Shown: positions 27,300 through 38,022, counted from the stretch's first letter. The stretch is DNA of 64,000 nt from Bradyrhizobium australiense (GCF_013114825.1 NZ_JAAVLX010000005.1:473620-537619); one strand, 5' to 3'. The notes: a model not told the origin generated them from the sequence alone. Numbers and translations: made by a program.

Positions 27300-28700
27300 C
27301 TAAGTATCCCGGAGCGCTCGTTTGAGCTCAACGAACTGGTGGAAGATGACGAACAGCGCGATCATTCCGGCGCCCAGTTCAGCGATTGCCTGACTGGCCA
27401 ACAGTCCGTTGAAGCCCCATATGAGCGGGAATAACAGTACGGCCGGTATGAAGAGAAAGCCCTGCCTCGCCAAGGACACAAGCGCACTGAGGCGTGCTCT
27501 CCCGAACGATTGAAGCATTGTCGTCACGAAACTCTGAATACCGAAAAGTCCAAAAAAGAGATGGAAGACCACGCAGGCCGAGACGGCTATTTCGGTGACC
27601 TTTTCGCTATCGCTGAACAGGCTGACCAAGGGCCGGGCAAAACTCACAACGGCCGCAGAATACGCAACGGAAAGAGCCACAGTCATGGAGAGTATGAACT
27701 TCGCAGCCTTTAATACCCGAGCAAAGTCGCGCGCGCCCCAACCGAACCCCAGGACAGCTTGAGACCCTATACAGAAGCCGGTGATAAGCAGTGCGCCGAT
27801 CGTCAAGATTCGTACAGCTATTCCCACCGCCGCGATGGAATTGTCGCCGAACGGCGCAGCAGCCCCGTACAAAAGCATAACAGCAACAGCAGATAGAACA
27901 CTGGTCAGGGTCGCCGGCGCCCCTATGAAAGCTAGCTGTCTGATGCGATCGGCTCGCAACGAGATGTGAGATATCCTAATGAGGACTATTCCGCGAAGCT
28001 TCATAAAATACGCGATATAGAGGCTAATAGCAGCGATCTGAGATACCAGCGTTGCGAGGGCTGCGCCTCGCACACCGAGGTCCAGTAGGAATATGAAGAT
28101 GGGATCAAGCACAGCATTGAGTATGAAGGAGGTAATCATCGTCCACATGCTGAATCGTGTATTGCCTTCGGCTCTGACGATGAAGCCGTTGACGATGTTT
28201 AGAAGCATCAGGGTGTACCCGAACAAAAGCGTCGCCGCGTAGTCGAGCGCCACGGGCATGATGGTTGGAGTGGCCCCGAGCGTTACGAAGATCCCTCGCA
28301 GATTTAGAAGAAGAGCGACGGTAAGAAAGATACCGATCGGAGCGGCGAGCGCGAGTGCAGTACTCGCGCCTCGACTCGCCTCCAGATACTCGCCGGCGCC
28401 AAGATGACGAGATACGAACGACGCTGTTCCAACCCCGATCCCCTGTCCGACTGCCGCGAGCAGGAACACGATCGGCAAGGTCATGCTGACAGCTGCGATC
28501 GCCTGCGCGCCGAGTGCGCCAACAAAGATCGCGTTGACGACCTCCTGTAACGCGTTGATCGATAAGCCAACAACAGACGGAATGGCGAGCCGCAGGATAA
28601 GGCGCACGAGATTGGAGTCCGAGAGATCGATGTGCTGCCGTTTATTTGGCAAGACATCGCTATCGCTCTCGACGGCGAATTCAGCATCCGACTCATTCAT
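27300..28700 (-). CDS. MATE-family efflux protein
   Basis: 466 residues with twelve hydrophobic segments in two halves, each with the MATE signature style (LILRLAIPSVVGLSINALQE near residue 33; QVVNAIF, GTASFVSRHLGAGEYLEASR). These antiporters export cationic drugs or small metabolites using Na+ or H+. It overlaps the NRPS stop by eight bases (ATGAATGA), so it is translationally coupled to the NRPS and is the natural candidate exporter of its product. Length is normal and no frameshift is seen. Confidence 0.88.
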   Translation of the reverse strand: MNESDAEFAVESDSDVLPNKRQHIDLSDSNLVRLILRLAIPSVVGLSINALQEVVNAIFVGALGAQAIAAVSMTLPIVFLLAAVGQGIGVGTASFVSRHLGAGEYLEASRGASTALALAAPIGIFLTVALLLNLRGIFVTLGATPTIMPVALDYAATLLFGYTLMLLNIVNGFIVRAEGNTRFSMWTMITSFILNAVLDPIFIFLLDLGVRGAALATLVSQIAAISLYIAYFMKLRGIVLIRISHISLRADRIRQLAFIGAPATLTSVLSAVAVMLLYGAAAPFGDNSIAAVGIAVRILTIGALLITGFCIGSQAVLGFGWGARDFARVLKAAKFILSMTVALSVAYSAAVVSFARPLVSLFSDSEKVTEIAVSACVVFHLFFGLFGIQSFVTTMLQSFGRARLSALVSLARQGFLFIPAVLLFPLIWGFNGLLASQAIAELGAGMIALFVIFHQFVELKRALRDT

Positions 28701-31700
28701 GGATGAAAGTGTCGCGAGCTCTTCCGAATGCGTTGATCGTCTGCAACAGCTCCTGTTGCAACGCCGTGCAAAGATTGCGGGTCACCTCATAACCGACCTC
28801 GGTTGGATTATACCTCGTTTCGATCTGGAGATGGCCGGCTTGATATCCGACATCGAACCAGAAGAGGTGAATCGCGGCCGCTTCATCCATGTCTTCGCCG
28901 ATCCAAAGTGGAGAAGGTTCCTTGCCTAAGAGACGGCGTGGAAAATGGCGCTGCAAACCAGCTCGATAATTCAATCCAATTCTGGGGAGGGGCAGGCGAT
29001 CGATCCGGCTTCGCACGGCCGGATCTCGGTTTAGGAACTTCATGGCCCGAAATCCTATTCCCCTGCGCGGCAGGGCATTGCGCTGGCGGTATATTGAACG
29101 AGCACGATCGCGACGGGGCTCCGTTCCGTTGAGACTCAAGGGAAGCGGAACGAGCTCGCTGATATGGCCGATGATCTGAGATGGATCGAGATCGTCAAAC
29201 AGCCGACCTCGAGTTGAGGTAAGGCTATCAATCCAGAGCGAATAATTGCCGAAAACGCGTCCAAAGGCGCCAGATATGGCGGCAAGAAACACATCAACGT
29301 CCTGACAATGCGCCAATCTGGCTGTGATATTGAGCAGATCAGCTGTCGCTTCTTTGTCAATCTCGAGATCGTATTTGGCCTGACCTTCCCAAAGCGGTCG
29401 GCAATTTGCTTCATCCACGCGACCTTCAAGGCGTGCATAGTGAAGCTCTTTCGCGGTGACTTTCGAAAAGCTCGTGCCGCCCGATGGAGTGCTGCTGACA
29501 TGAAAATTGAGCTGAGGATAGTCAATGCTCTCCCAGAATTTGAGTTCGGCTGGCGCTTCGCAGTTGGCGTAGCGCTCAAGGCGCTTCAACCATGGAGAGA
29601 GCATTTGTATGTTCTCAGGACCACTCACGGCGTGGCCTGAGGCAAGGGCGTCGTACGCCGCATCCAATGCTTCCAAAAACAGTCGATAGCCTATCCCGTC
29701 CGCTACAAAATGATGCATCAGGACCAGCAGATAGTAATCGCCGCTTTCCGATGTGCGGAACACGGTGACGTTAACAAGAGGCGTCTGGCCGTCAAACCGA
29801 AACATATGTTGACGTCTTGCTGAGACGCTCTCGACTGTCTTACGCTGCTGTAGGCCGGTCATTCCAACAAGATCGATCTCCTCCACGAGGCGTTCGGCCG
29901 CGGAAGGTCCGATTGTCAGGCGTAGACCATCGCCGGTTCGGGCAATACGGAGCCTGAGGCCTTCGTGCCTATCCATGACATGGGCAAGGGCGCGCTCCAG
30001 AATTCGGATATTCAGGACGCCGCCGGGCAAGAAGAACAGATCGCCGATGTTGAAATGCTCATCGAAGCCGACAAGACGGTTCCAAGATGAGATTGCGGGG
30101 ATAACCGGCAATGAGGCATCTGCGAAAGGGAAGGTATGGAGTGTAACCGCCGCTCCGTCTGCCGCCAATTCCCTGATGGTCGGTGTTCGATAGATTTGGT
30201 CGACAGTAAGATTCAGTCCGGCTTTGCGCGCCAGCGTGACGCAGCGCACGCCCAGAAGAGAGTCTCCGCCGATATCAAAGAAGCTCTGATCGATTCCGAC
30301 CCACTTGGCGCGTAATAGATCTTGCCAGATTCCAGCAAGAATACGCTCCTTCCTGGTGCGGGGCTCAGCAGATGGAACAGGCCCGATCTCGCGGTAAGGA
30401 ACGGACGACAGGCGAGCACGATCTATCTTTCCGCTCGCCGTAAGGGGGATAGTATCAACCAAACGGAAGGCGGCGGGAATCATGTAGGACGGCAATGTGC
30501 GGCGCAGGTAAGTGACAATATCTCCAGAGCTTAGACCATCGCGAGCCGGAACCAAGGTAGCAGCCAAGCGACGATGGTCATCCGCGTCTTCTGCGACGAC
30601 CGCGGCTTTTGCGATTGCCGGATGAGACTCAAGGGCCGTTTCGATCTCCTCCAGCTCGATGCGAAAGCCCCGTACTTTGACCTGGTTGTCCGATCGGCCG
30701 CAAATCTCGAGAAGGCCGCTGGTTGAGATGCGTGCGATATCGCCACTACGATAAAGAACGCTGTATTGTCCGTCATCATACGGATTCGGCACGAAACAGC
30801 GATTGGTCCGATCTTGATCCCGCCAGTACCCAGCGCTCACGCAGCGTCCCGCGATGCAGAGTTCACCGGCGGCACCGACAGGGACTCTCTTCAACTGTGC
30901 ATCGAGCACGTAGAGTTTAACGTTATCGATTGGGCCCCCAACAGGGACGAGCGACGAGCCCTCGTAGGCACCCGATGTTTCGTAGACTGCTGCATTGGAT
31001 GCACATTCCGTAGCACCATAGAAGTTCCACAACGGCACGTCCGGGAAATATGCACGCCAGCGAACCGGGAGCGAGGAAGGCATCGGTTCGGCGCTGCTTG
31101 CGACCAACCGCAAGGCGGTTGGTCGCGCATGCCGTTCTTGGGAAGCAATGAGGCCGGACAGGAGTGGCGGCGAGGCAAATAAGTGTGTCACGCGACGTCT
31201 CGCCAACGTGCACAACAACAGATCTGGATCCAGCAACTGCTCTTGGGTCAAGATCAGCGTGGGTACACCTCTCAGAAGCCCCCCAAAGTACTCCCATGCC
31301 GACGCAACAAGTGATGCGGACTTCTGGACAACCATCACGTCGGTACTGTCGAAAGGAAAGCGTCGCCACATCCAGTTCAGTCGATTGAGAATTGCCGATT
31401 CCGGTATAAGAACCCCCTTCGCCTTCCCGGTTGAGGACGAGGTATACATGAGGCTCGCAATTCCCTGATCTGATGGTCTGTCGCTGCACTCGAACTCGTG
31501 CGCGGGCACGCCGCACCCTTCAAGGTTCAACAGACAAATCGACGGCACGTCAAAACCAGGATCAGAGGTATTTGCGTGAACCAAAAGCTTTGCCTGACTA
31601 TCTCGCAAGATATGTTCGATCCGATCACGCGGATAATCCGGCGAAATAGGGACAACAATGGACTGCAACGCTCGGGCCGCAAGAATAACAGCGGCCACGT

Positions 31701-34700
31701 CAGGCGACCGGTCGACCAGCATGGCGACCATATCCCCAGCCCCCACGTCAGAAGCCCGCAGTACCGACCAGATAGCTGTTACGCGCTCACGCAGCTGGCC
31801 GAATGTGATCTCACCGAAATCACCAAAATATGCCACCTGGCTGGGATTTGAGACGCTGATTTGCTCGAACGCTTCGATAAGCGGACATTCGGCCTCATAT
31901 GGCTGCGCCGAGCTATTCAGCGAGTCCAGCATAGTGACGTCTGACGCGCTGAGGCAGCTCAGATCTTTAATGGGCGCAAGCGGCTTCTCAACGCAGGCTG
32001 CAATTAGACAGCGCAGATTGTCGGCCATGCGGACGATCAGATCGCTGGAAAATATGTCTTCTGCATACGCGAGCTGGAGGGCAATTTCATCGCCCTGATC
32101 TTGTGCATACAAGGTCAGATCGAATTTTACATAGCCAGTCTCATATTCGCGGAATGTGAGATCGAACTCATGTTGGCCAAATGGTTCCGCGGCCTCGGAG
32201 TACATGTTGAACATGACCTGGAAGATCGGTGATCGTCCCGCTTCGCGATACAATCGAGTATCCCTTGCCATCCAGCCGAACGGATACGCCGAATTTGCGA
32301 TGGCATCGCTGACCAGGCCCTGGACGCGCAAGGCATGAACCGCAAAGGACTCGCCGACATCAATCGCGGCGCGGATTGGCAGCATATTCAGGAAAAAGCC
32401 AACGATTTCGGCGCTGCCAGGTTGATCGCGTACCACGTGCGGTATGCCAACGATAATATCGTCCTGACCGCTATACGTCCGCAGCAGCAGCTTGAAGTAT
32501 GCGAGGAGTGTTGTCGAAGTGGTGCAGCTATGTCGGCGCGCAAACTCACGTACCTGATTGGAGAGCTTGCTGCCAAGCAGAACCGGATGCGAAGCGCCGC
32601 GGTAAGAAGTTGTCTGCGGCCGCGCTCGTCCCGTTCCAATCGAAAGCACCGGCGGATCATCACCAATTTGACGACGCCAATAGCTACGTTGGTTGGCCAG
32701 CGCCTCTGCAGTAACGTGTTGTGTTTCCCAGGCCGCGTAGGTCGAGAGTGAGGCGCGGTTCTCTGGCAAAAACGCCGCGGCATCAACGTACCTTTGTCGA
32801 AGGTCCCTAAGCAGAACAGAGATCGACCAGGCATCGATGATAATTTCGTGAGCAGTGATCAATATGAGATGGTTGTCGGGACCAAAACGGATCATGCGCG
32901 CGCGAAACAGATGGCCTTGGCTGAGATCAAAGCTGCCGTTCAGCTCTGTTTGCCGCAACTCTGCGATCAGCTTCTCAGCTTCCTGCGCCGTGAGATGAGA
33001 TGCATCAGTCAATTCAAGGCTTCCGTATTGGGGAGCATCAAAAAGCTGAACCGGACCGTCCTCGTCGATAAAGCGTGCCGAAAGTGCCTGATGGGAGTGA
33101 ACGACATCGGTCCAGGCGCGATTGAACGCCGCCAGATCGATCATGCCCCTTACCCGCAGGCCGCCTTGAATGATGTAGTTCCTGGCAGACGGATCGAGCT
33201 GCGAGAGAAACCAAAGGTGCTCCTGAACTCGCGTCAGAGGCGATCGCATGAGCTTTCCGTGCGTCGGGGCTGTGCACGGTTTGGAGTCGACTCGGGCCGA
33301 GATCGAAGCCGCAAGAGATCGGATCGTTCCACTCAGGACCAGCCTGAAATCCGTTCTCACTCCGAGCTTGGTCTGCAACTGGCCCAATATGAGCATTGCC
33401 CGGAGCGAGTCTCCGCCGAGGCTCATGAACTGGTCATTCACGCCAATGTTCTCAACACGCAGAACGCCGCACCAAATTTGACACAGCTGGGCTTCGAGCT
33501 CTGTTTTCGGCTCCTCGAATGGCGTCGCCAATAGAGGACGAATACTGGTCGGGTCCGGCAATGCGGCAAAATCGACCTTTCCGTTTCTGGTCAGTGGAAT
33601 ACTGCCGACGTGGATGATCCTTTCTGGGAGCATGTAAGTGGGAAGCGCTTCGGCAAGAAAGTTCTGAAGCTCGCCTTCCGTTACTTCAGCCGGAGCTGAC
33701 ACATACGCGATGAGTCGTCTTGATCCAGTTTCCCCCTCGGCCCTGGTTATATCTCTCGCCATAAGCTTTACGCCTGCGCAGACAGAGGCAACCGCGACGG
33801 CGCCACGTACCAAATGATGAGCGGCGAGGCGGGCCTCGATTTCTCCCAGCTCAATTCTGTGCCCACGGATTTTGACCTGACGGTCCCGTCGACCAAGACA
33901 TTCCAAAAGGCCATCGGAACGAACGCGCCCGAGATCACCTGTCCTGTATAGGCGCTGGAACGACGGGTTGTTTGAGAACGGGTTTGGCCCAAAGGCATCC
34001 TTGGTGCGAACATCATCATTGACGTAACCAGCGGCGACACCAACGCCGCTAACACAGATTTCGCCGACCTCTCCCGTGTTGCACAGCCTCGGTCCGTCGG
34101 CGACATAAACCACAACGTTAGAAATCTGTTTGCCGATCGGCACATAAGGGTCAGCCAGCGCAGGCGCTACGGAAACCAGATGATGCGTAACGCCGTCCGC
34201 GCACTCGGTCGGCCCGTAGTGGTTGAGAATGGGGACCCGGGGATATAAGGCCAGCCACGCACGCGCCAGTCCGGGTGTTAGAGGTTCTCCGACCGTTGAA
34301 ATAATCCGCAAACTGTCCAGAGCTCGCTCAGCCGCCGCAAGCGACTGCAGATATTCAACAAATATTGCAAGCATCGACGGAACGAATTGAACAACCGTCA
34401 CGCCGTATCCTTGAATTGCTTTGAGAAGGGATACTGGCGATTTCAGTGTCGCATCATCAATGATCGCGATCGAGGCTCCGACGCAAAGCCCTGCCAGAAG
34501 CTGCCACAGCGAGATGTCAAAGCAGTGCGATGCCGTCTGCGCGATGCAATCCGTCCGACTGAGGGTTAGGGCATCAATCTTTGCCACCAAATGATTGTTT
34601 AGGGCTGCGCGCTCGATCATTGCGCCTTTAGGCTTGCCCGTCGAACCCGACGTAAACAGAATGTAGGCGAGTCCATCGTCGCACGATGGTGGTACAACAG

Positions 34701-35160
34701 GCGAAGTCTGGCCCTCGCGCAGCGCCGCCTCTATCGCTATGAATTGCGTCGTGCCTTTGCTGCTCGCCTGCAATTTGCTGAGCGAATCTGGCTGGTCTGG
34801 GCCTATAATCAGAGCGCAGCGACTCTGCTCGATCATGAATGATGTACGCGAAGCCGGTAACGATGGATCGAGCGGCAGGTACGTTGCTCCAGCCCTCAAA
34901 ATTGCAACTACCGCCGTCGCCCAGTCGAGGTCCCGCTCACCCCAATAGCCAACGACGATGCCGTTAGCGCCCCGCGCTCGTAACGTCCTTGCGAGGGCAT
35001 CCGATCTTAATCGCAGCGCTTTGTAGGTGAGTTCGTCTGCGCCGTACCTCAGCGCAACCCTCTCCGGATCCGATCTTGCAAGGCGATCGATCGCCGTGAT
35101 CGGGTCGATCGGTTGCAGTTCCACAAGCTGATTTTTGCTTGATCGATTTTCCGTAGGCAT
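28693..35160 (-). CDS. Two-module nonribosomal peptide synthetase (A-T-C-A-T-C)
   Basis: 2155 residues. Domains in order: adenylation A1 (about 20-520; core FTSGSTGKPKGA at 169-180), carrier T1 (Ser in GGDSLRAML, about 585), condensation C1 (about 640-1080), A2 (about 1110-1570; core YTSSSTGKAKG near 1240), carrier T2 (GGDSLLGV, about 1631), and a terminal condensation domain C2 (intact MHHFVADG near 1814). There is no thioesterase, reductase or MbtH-like gene beside it. In A2 the aspartate that normally holds the alpha-amino group is Val (VASAWEYF). In C1 the HHxxxDG motif reads HEIIIDA, so the catalytic second His is Glu. A terminal C domain can release a chain onto a free amine or hydroxyl. 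Product unknown. The MATE gene follows with overlap. Confidence 0.9.
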   Translation of the reverse strand: MPTENRSSKNQLVELQPIDPITAIDRLARSDPERVALRYGADELTYKALRLRSDALARTLRARGANGIVVGYWGERDLDWATAVVAILRAGATYLPLDPSLPASRTSFMIEQSRCALIIGPDQPDSLSKLQASSKGTTQFIAIEAALREGQTSPVVPPSCDDGLAYILFTSGSTGKPKGAMIERAALNNHLVAKIDALTLSRTDCIAQTASHCFDISLWQLLAGLCVGASIAIIDDATLKSPVSLLKAIQGYGVTVVQFVPSMLAIFVEYLQSLAAAERALDSLRIISTVGEPLTPGLARAWLALYPRVPILNHYGPTECADGVTHHLVSVAPALADPYVPIGKQISNVVVYVADGPRLCNTGEVGEICVSGVGVAAGYVNDDVRTKDAFGPNPFSNNPSFQRLYRTGDLGRVRSDGLLECLGRRDRQVKIRGHRIELGEIEARLAAHHLVRGAVAVASVCAGVKLMARDITRAEGETGSRRLIAYVSAPAEVTEGELQNFLAEALPTYMLPERIIHVGSIPLTRNGKVDFAALPDPTSIRPLLATPFEEPKTELEAQLCQIWCGVLRVENIGVNDQFMSLGGDSLRAMLILGQLQTKLGVRTDFRLVLSGTIRSLAASISARVDSKPCTAPTHGKLMRSPLTRVQEHLWFLSQLDPSARNYIIQGGLRVRGMIDLAAFNRAWTDVVHSHQALSARFIDEDGPVQLFDAPQYGSLELTDASHLTAQEAEKLIAELRQTELNGSFDLSQGHLFRARMIRFGPDNHLILITAHEIIIDAWSISVLLRDLRQRYVDAAAFLPENRASLSTYAAWETQHVTAEALANQRSYWRRQIGDDPPVLSIGTGRARPQTTSYRGASHPVLLGSKLSNQVREFARRHSCTTSTTLLAYFKLLLRTYSGQDDIIVGIPHVVRDQPGSAEIVGFFLNMLPIRAAIDVGESFAVHALRVQGLVSDAIANSAYPFGWMARDTRLYREAGRSPIFQVMFNMYSEAAEPFGQHEFDLTFREYETGYVKFDLTLYAQDQGDEIALQLAYAEDIFSSDLIVRMADNLRCLIAACVEKPLAPIKDLSCLSASDVTMLDSLNSSAQPYEAECPLIEAFEQISVSNPSQVAYFGDFGEITFGQLRERVTAIWSVLRASDVGAGDMVAMLVDRSPDVAAVILAARALQSIVVPISPDYPRDRIEHILRDSQAKLLVHANTSDPGFDVPSICLLNLEGCGVPAHEFECSDRPSDQGIASLMYTSSSTGKAKGVLIPESAILNRLNWMWRRFPFDSTDVMVVQKSASLVASAWEYFGGLLRGVPTLILTQEQLLDPDLLLCTLARRRVTHLFASPPLLSGLIASQERHARPTALRLVASSAEPMPSSLPVRWRAYFPDVPLWNFYGATECASNAAVYETSGAYEGSSLVPVGGPIDNVKLYVLDAQLKRVPVGAAGELCIAGRCVSAGYWRDQDRTNRCFVPNPYDDGQYSVLYRSGDIARISTSGLLEICGRSDNQVKVRGFRIELEEIETALESHPAIAKAAVVAEDADDHRRLAATLVPARDGLSSGDIVTYLRRTLPSYMIPAAFRLVDTIPLTASGKIDRARLSSVPYREIGPVPSAEPRTRKERILAGIWQDLLRAKWVGIDQSFFDIGGDSLLGVRCVTLARKAGLNLTVDQIYRTPTIRELAADGAAVTLHTFPFADASLPVIPAISSWNRLVGFDEHFNIGDLFFLPGGVLNIRILERALAHVMDRHEGLRLRIARTGDGLRLTIGPSAAERLVEEIDLVGMTGLQQRKTVESVSARRQHMFRFDGQTPLVNVTVFRTSESGDYYLLVLMHHFVADGIGYRLFLEALDAAYDALASGHAVSGPENIQMLSPWLKRLERYANCEAPAELKFWESIDYPQLNFHVSSTPSGGTSFSKVTAKELHYARLEGRVDEANCRPLWEGQAKYDLEIDKEATADLLNITARLAHCQDVDVFLAAISGAFGRVFGNYSLWIDSLTSTRGRLFDDLDPSQIIGHISELVPLPLSLNGTEPRRDRARSIYRQRNALPRRGIGFRAMKFLNRDPAVRSRIDRLPLPRIGLNYRAGLQRHFPRRLLGKEPSPLWIGEDMDEAAAIHLFWFDVGYQAGHLQIETRYNPTEVGYEVTRNLCTALQQELLQTINAFGRARDTFIHE

Positions 35161-36465
35161 ACGCGTCTCGCCATTCGTCGCCTTCTGCGACCCTTAAATC
35201 AGAACACCAAGGATCCTGATCGAGCGTGTGCAATGCGTAGCCACCCTGGTTCTGCCAGTCATACTGTGCCGTTTTGTCCGTTTCTTAGCTTCTCGTCCTT
35301 CGTTCACACCGTTTCCGCGATGATCGGCAGGGGAACAGGGCCGGACGCTAGGGCCTCAAGTCGGCGTTGGCATCTACCAGATCTTGTAGTAGCCACGCGG
35401 GTAGTCTGCATGGCATCCGCAACCAAGCGCGCCCAGAGACTCGCTCCGGCTTGTGAGTTCTTTCATTTGTAGGCGCCTGCACAATGATTTGGTGCGCTCC
35501 TCATGAAAGCGGGGACTTGGCTCGCCGCGCTACAGGTCGCCCGCGGCGACCAAGCGGTAACGTCGATTGTGCAAGAACCAACACAGAGGCATGTTACCGT
35601 TTTCCACGAGGCCGGCGTTGTTCGCATAGACGCTGAAGGGCAGTCGTTGCGCGCCCAAGCGTTTTGACGCTCTTGGCCATAACGAGATAGCTAGGGGCGG
35701 CGTGCCGAGTCGTGGGCGTGCAGAACCATCCACCGCGAGGTCCTTGGTCTGCTGATGTTCGCGGTCGTCCACCTTGGTGCACACGAGAACGTGCTCAGAG
35801 ACGGTGCTGTGAACGGCAGGCGACGTCCAGTCTACCCGAAGGGGCGTACCGATACGGCATTGCGAACCGGAATTGAATTGCGGATGGCGCCTTCGCTTAG
35901 TCTCCACAAGACGCATGCTCGGCAACTCCTTTTCCTAGAGCAGAACCGATAAGAATAGTGTTGCGGCAAAGCCACTCAGCACTACGGCGAAGCCGGAGCC
36001 GGCCTGTTATTATCACGCGGGTATTCGTGGTAAGCTGGAAGACACCGATGATGAGCCTTTCCTACGCGTGCCGCGTTGCGTGATTGATCGCTCGTGATGA
36101 TTCTTCCCAACCAGCCGAACTTCGATAACGCGCGGCGTAGCCGGGTGCGCTCCCTGTGCGGGTAGACGGGTCCAGCGTCCAGGCCGGCTCCGCTCGTCGG
36201 TAATATCCATTGGCTCTCACCGTTTCTGAGCCTCGATAGGTGAGATCGAAAGCCTGCCCAGGCGAATAAGAATCTCCTTCTACTGCTGCAGCGAGGAAGG
36301 CGGTTTCGCGGCGCAGCATACTGTCGGACGCTACAGCGCGATTGTCAGCTTCAAGACCATTGTCCACAACCTGACGCATGCACCCGGTACGAAGTAACTG
36401 TAGCCCCCTCAATTTCCAAGCGGCACGGTGCTTGCTTCAGTCGCGGTGCCATCACTGATGCCACC
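35161..36465. other. Region upstream of the NRPS, no gene recognised
   Basis: About 1.3 kb. A minus-strand frame reading TAQYDWQNQGGYALHTLDQD, PWCSDLRVAEGDEW overlaps the NRPS start and looks protein-like, but it has a stop close upstream and no start codon, so I do not call it. The rest shows overlapping frames without motifs. No nod box or tts box was seen before the NRPS. Confidence 0.4.
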
Positions 36466-37018
36466 TTGAAGCACTCGGTTGTGGATCGGGAAAGCGCCGC
36501 GGAGTGTTTGATGCGATCTGGAGTTCGTTTTTGGGGAGCGACAACGATTGCGCTGGTCGCAAGCGGTGCAGCCAATTCGGCGCACCTTGAGCCAGCAGTA
36601 CAACTGCCACCGGCCCTGTTGAGCTGGTCCGGAGGACATATTGGCGGGCACGTCGGCATTGGTTTCGGCCAAAGATCCTTCAGTAATCCCTACGGTCCGT
36701 CGGTCTACGGCGGCGTCCTCGATACTGCTGTGTTCCTGGCAGGCGGCCAGATCGGCTACAACCGGCAGAAGAATAGCTGGGTGTTTGGCGTAAAACTCGA
36801 TCCCAGCGGTGCTATCTCCAACGGCACAAATACCTGCCTCGCGGCCTCCGGCATAGTGCTGAGCGCAAACTGCAAGGCAAGTCCAAACGTCTTGTCCCCG
36901 GGGCCGGTCGCCTCGGTTACGCTTTTGGCGCGCAGGGCCACACGCTGGCCTACCTCAAGCGAGGCGTGGCTTGGCAAAACAATCAAGGCGACGTCATCAA
37001 TAACAACGAGTTTGGCCA
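36466..37018 (+). pseudogene. Outer-membrane porin-like (Omp25 type) gene, frameshifted
   Basis: The first frame has an N-terminal signal region and GGHIGGHVGIGFGQRSFSNP, YGPSVYGGVL, NGTNTCLAASGIVLSANCKA, matching rhizobial Omp25-like beta-barrel proteins. Near 36905 the match moves to another frame (GRLGYAF, then VAWQNNQGDVINNNEFG) and stops at an IS256 fragment. The C-terminal strands needed for membrane insertion are missing. Confidence 0.72.
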
Positions 37019-37575
37019 ATGTCGGCGACGGCGCGCTCGACTTCTACAAGGCGCTCGACGAGGTCTTTCCCGGCACACGCCACCAGCGATGCTGGATGCA
37101 CAAGACTGTGAACGTCCTGGACAAGGTCCACTCTCTGTGCAGACCACTATGAAGAAGGATTTGCGCGAGGTCTATGGGGCGAGAACCGAGCGTCCGCCGA
37201 AGCGGCGATCGACGTCTTCGCCGAGAAGTATTAGGCCAAGTACGGCCGGGCGATCGAATGCCTGGTCAAGGATCGCGATGCACTGCTGGCCTTCTACGAT
37301 TTTCTTGCCGAACATTGGGATCACTTGCGCTCCACCACCAATCTCATCGAGAGCGTGTTCGCCCCGGGGCGATACAGGATGGTGTGGACGAAGGGCTCCT
37401 TGTCGCCAACCACCGCCAGGCCGATGGTGTTCTAGCTGGTGATCGCCGCATCAAGGACTTGGCGGCAGCTCAACGGCATAAATCAGCCGCCGAAGGTCGT
37501 CGCAGTTGTCAAATTCAACGACGGCATCTGAGGGCATCCAAGCGCCGGCAAATCAAGCGCCTGATCACCTCGTCA
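37019..37575 (+). mobile_element. IS256-family transposase fragment
   Basis: Pieces in several frames follow the C-terminal half of IS256 transposases: VGDGALDFYKALDEVFPGTR and HQRCWMHKTVNVLDK in one frame, MKKDLREVY, EAAIDVFAEKY, then FYDFLAEHWDHLRSTTNLIE and MVWTKGSLSPTTARPMVF in others. Several frameshifts are present and the N-terminal half is missing. It disrupts the porin gene. Confidence 0.8.
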
Positions 37576-37629
37576 CTTAAGTCCAGAATAGCTCAGCTTG
37601 CTGGACCGAAATTCAATGGAGATTTCTTA

Positions 37630-38022
37630 ATGACTATTGATAACGAGAAGGAAGCCCCACCGGCTCTGTCCACCGGTGCGACGCATATGCTCATCGAGCT
37701 ATGGGGAGCGAAGAACCTCGACGATCCGGCCATTGCGGAAGACGCCATCCGAAAAGCCATCAGTGCGGCGAGGGCGACATTACTCCACCTTCACGTTCAT
37801 AAGTTTTGTCCGGGTCACGGCGTCTCCGCAATCGCCTTGTTGGCTGAATCGCACATTACCTTGCATACTTGGCCTGAGAGGTCCTACGCGGCCGCTGATG
37901 TTTTCGTATGTGGCAACAGCGATCCTGCGAGCGCCGTGCCAGTTCTAGTTGAGGCGTTTCAGCCCGAACAGTCTGACGTCCGCAGCTTCCGGAGAGGTGT
38001 GTCGATCGAGCCGACGCGTTGA
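37630..38022 (+). CDS. speD: S-adenosylmethionine decarboxylase proenzyme SpeD
   Basis: 130 residues, normal for the short bacterial class. The self-cleavage site is in LLAESHITLHTWPERSYAAA: cleavage between Glu and Ser makes the pyruvoyl cofactor. The conserved cysteine lies in KFCPGHGVSA. The enzyme makes decarboxylated SAM, the aminopropyl donor for spermidine. No spermidine synthase gene follows. Its position between the NRPS and the pab-type operon, together with an acetylpolyamine-amidohydrolase remnant, hints at a polyamine part in the product, which is inference. The ATG at 37630 is chosen because the frame further upstream is IS256 debris. Confidence 0.9.
   Translation: MTIDNEKEAPPALSTGATHMLIELWGAKNLDDPAIAEDAIRKAISAARATLLHLHVHKFCPGHGVSAIALLAESHITLHTWPERSYAAADVFVCGNSDPASAVPVLVEAFQPEQSDVRSFRRGVSIEPTR

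Noticed and set aside
35140..35300. MbtH-like helper protein upstream of the NRPS
   Set aside because: The protein-like frame lacks the MbtH tryptophan pattern and a start codon, and a stop lies close upstream.
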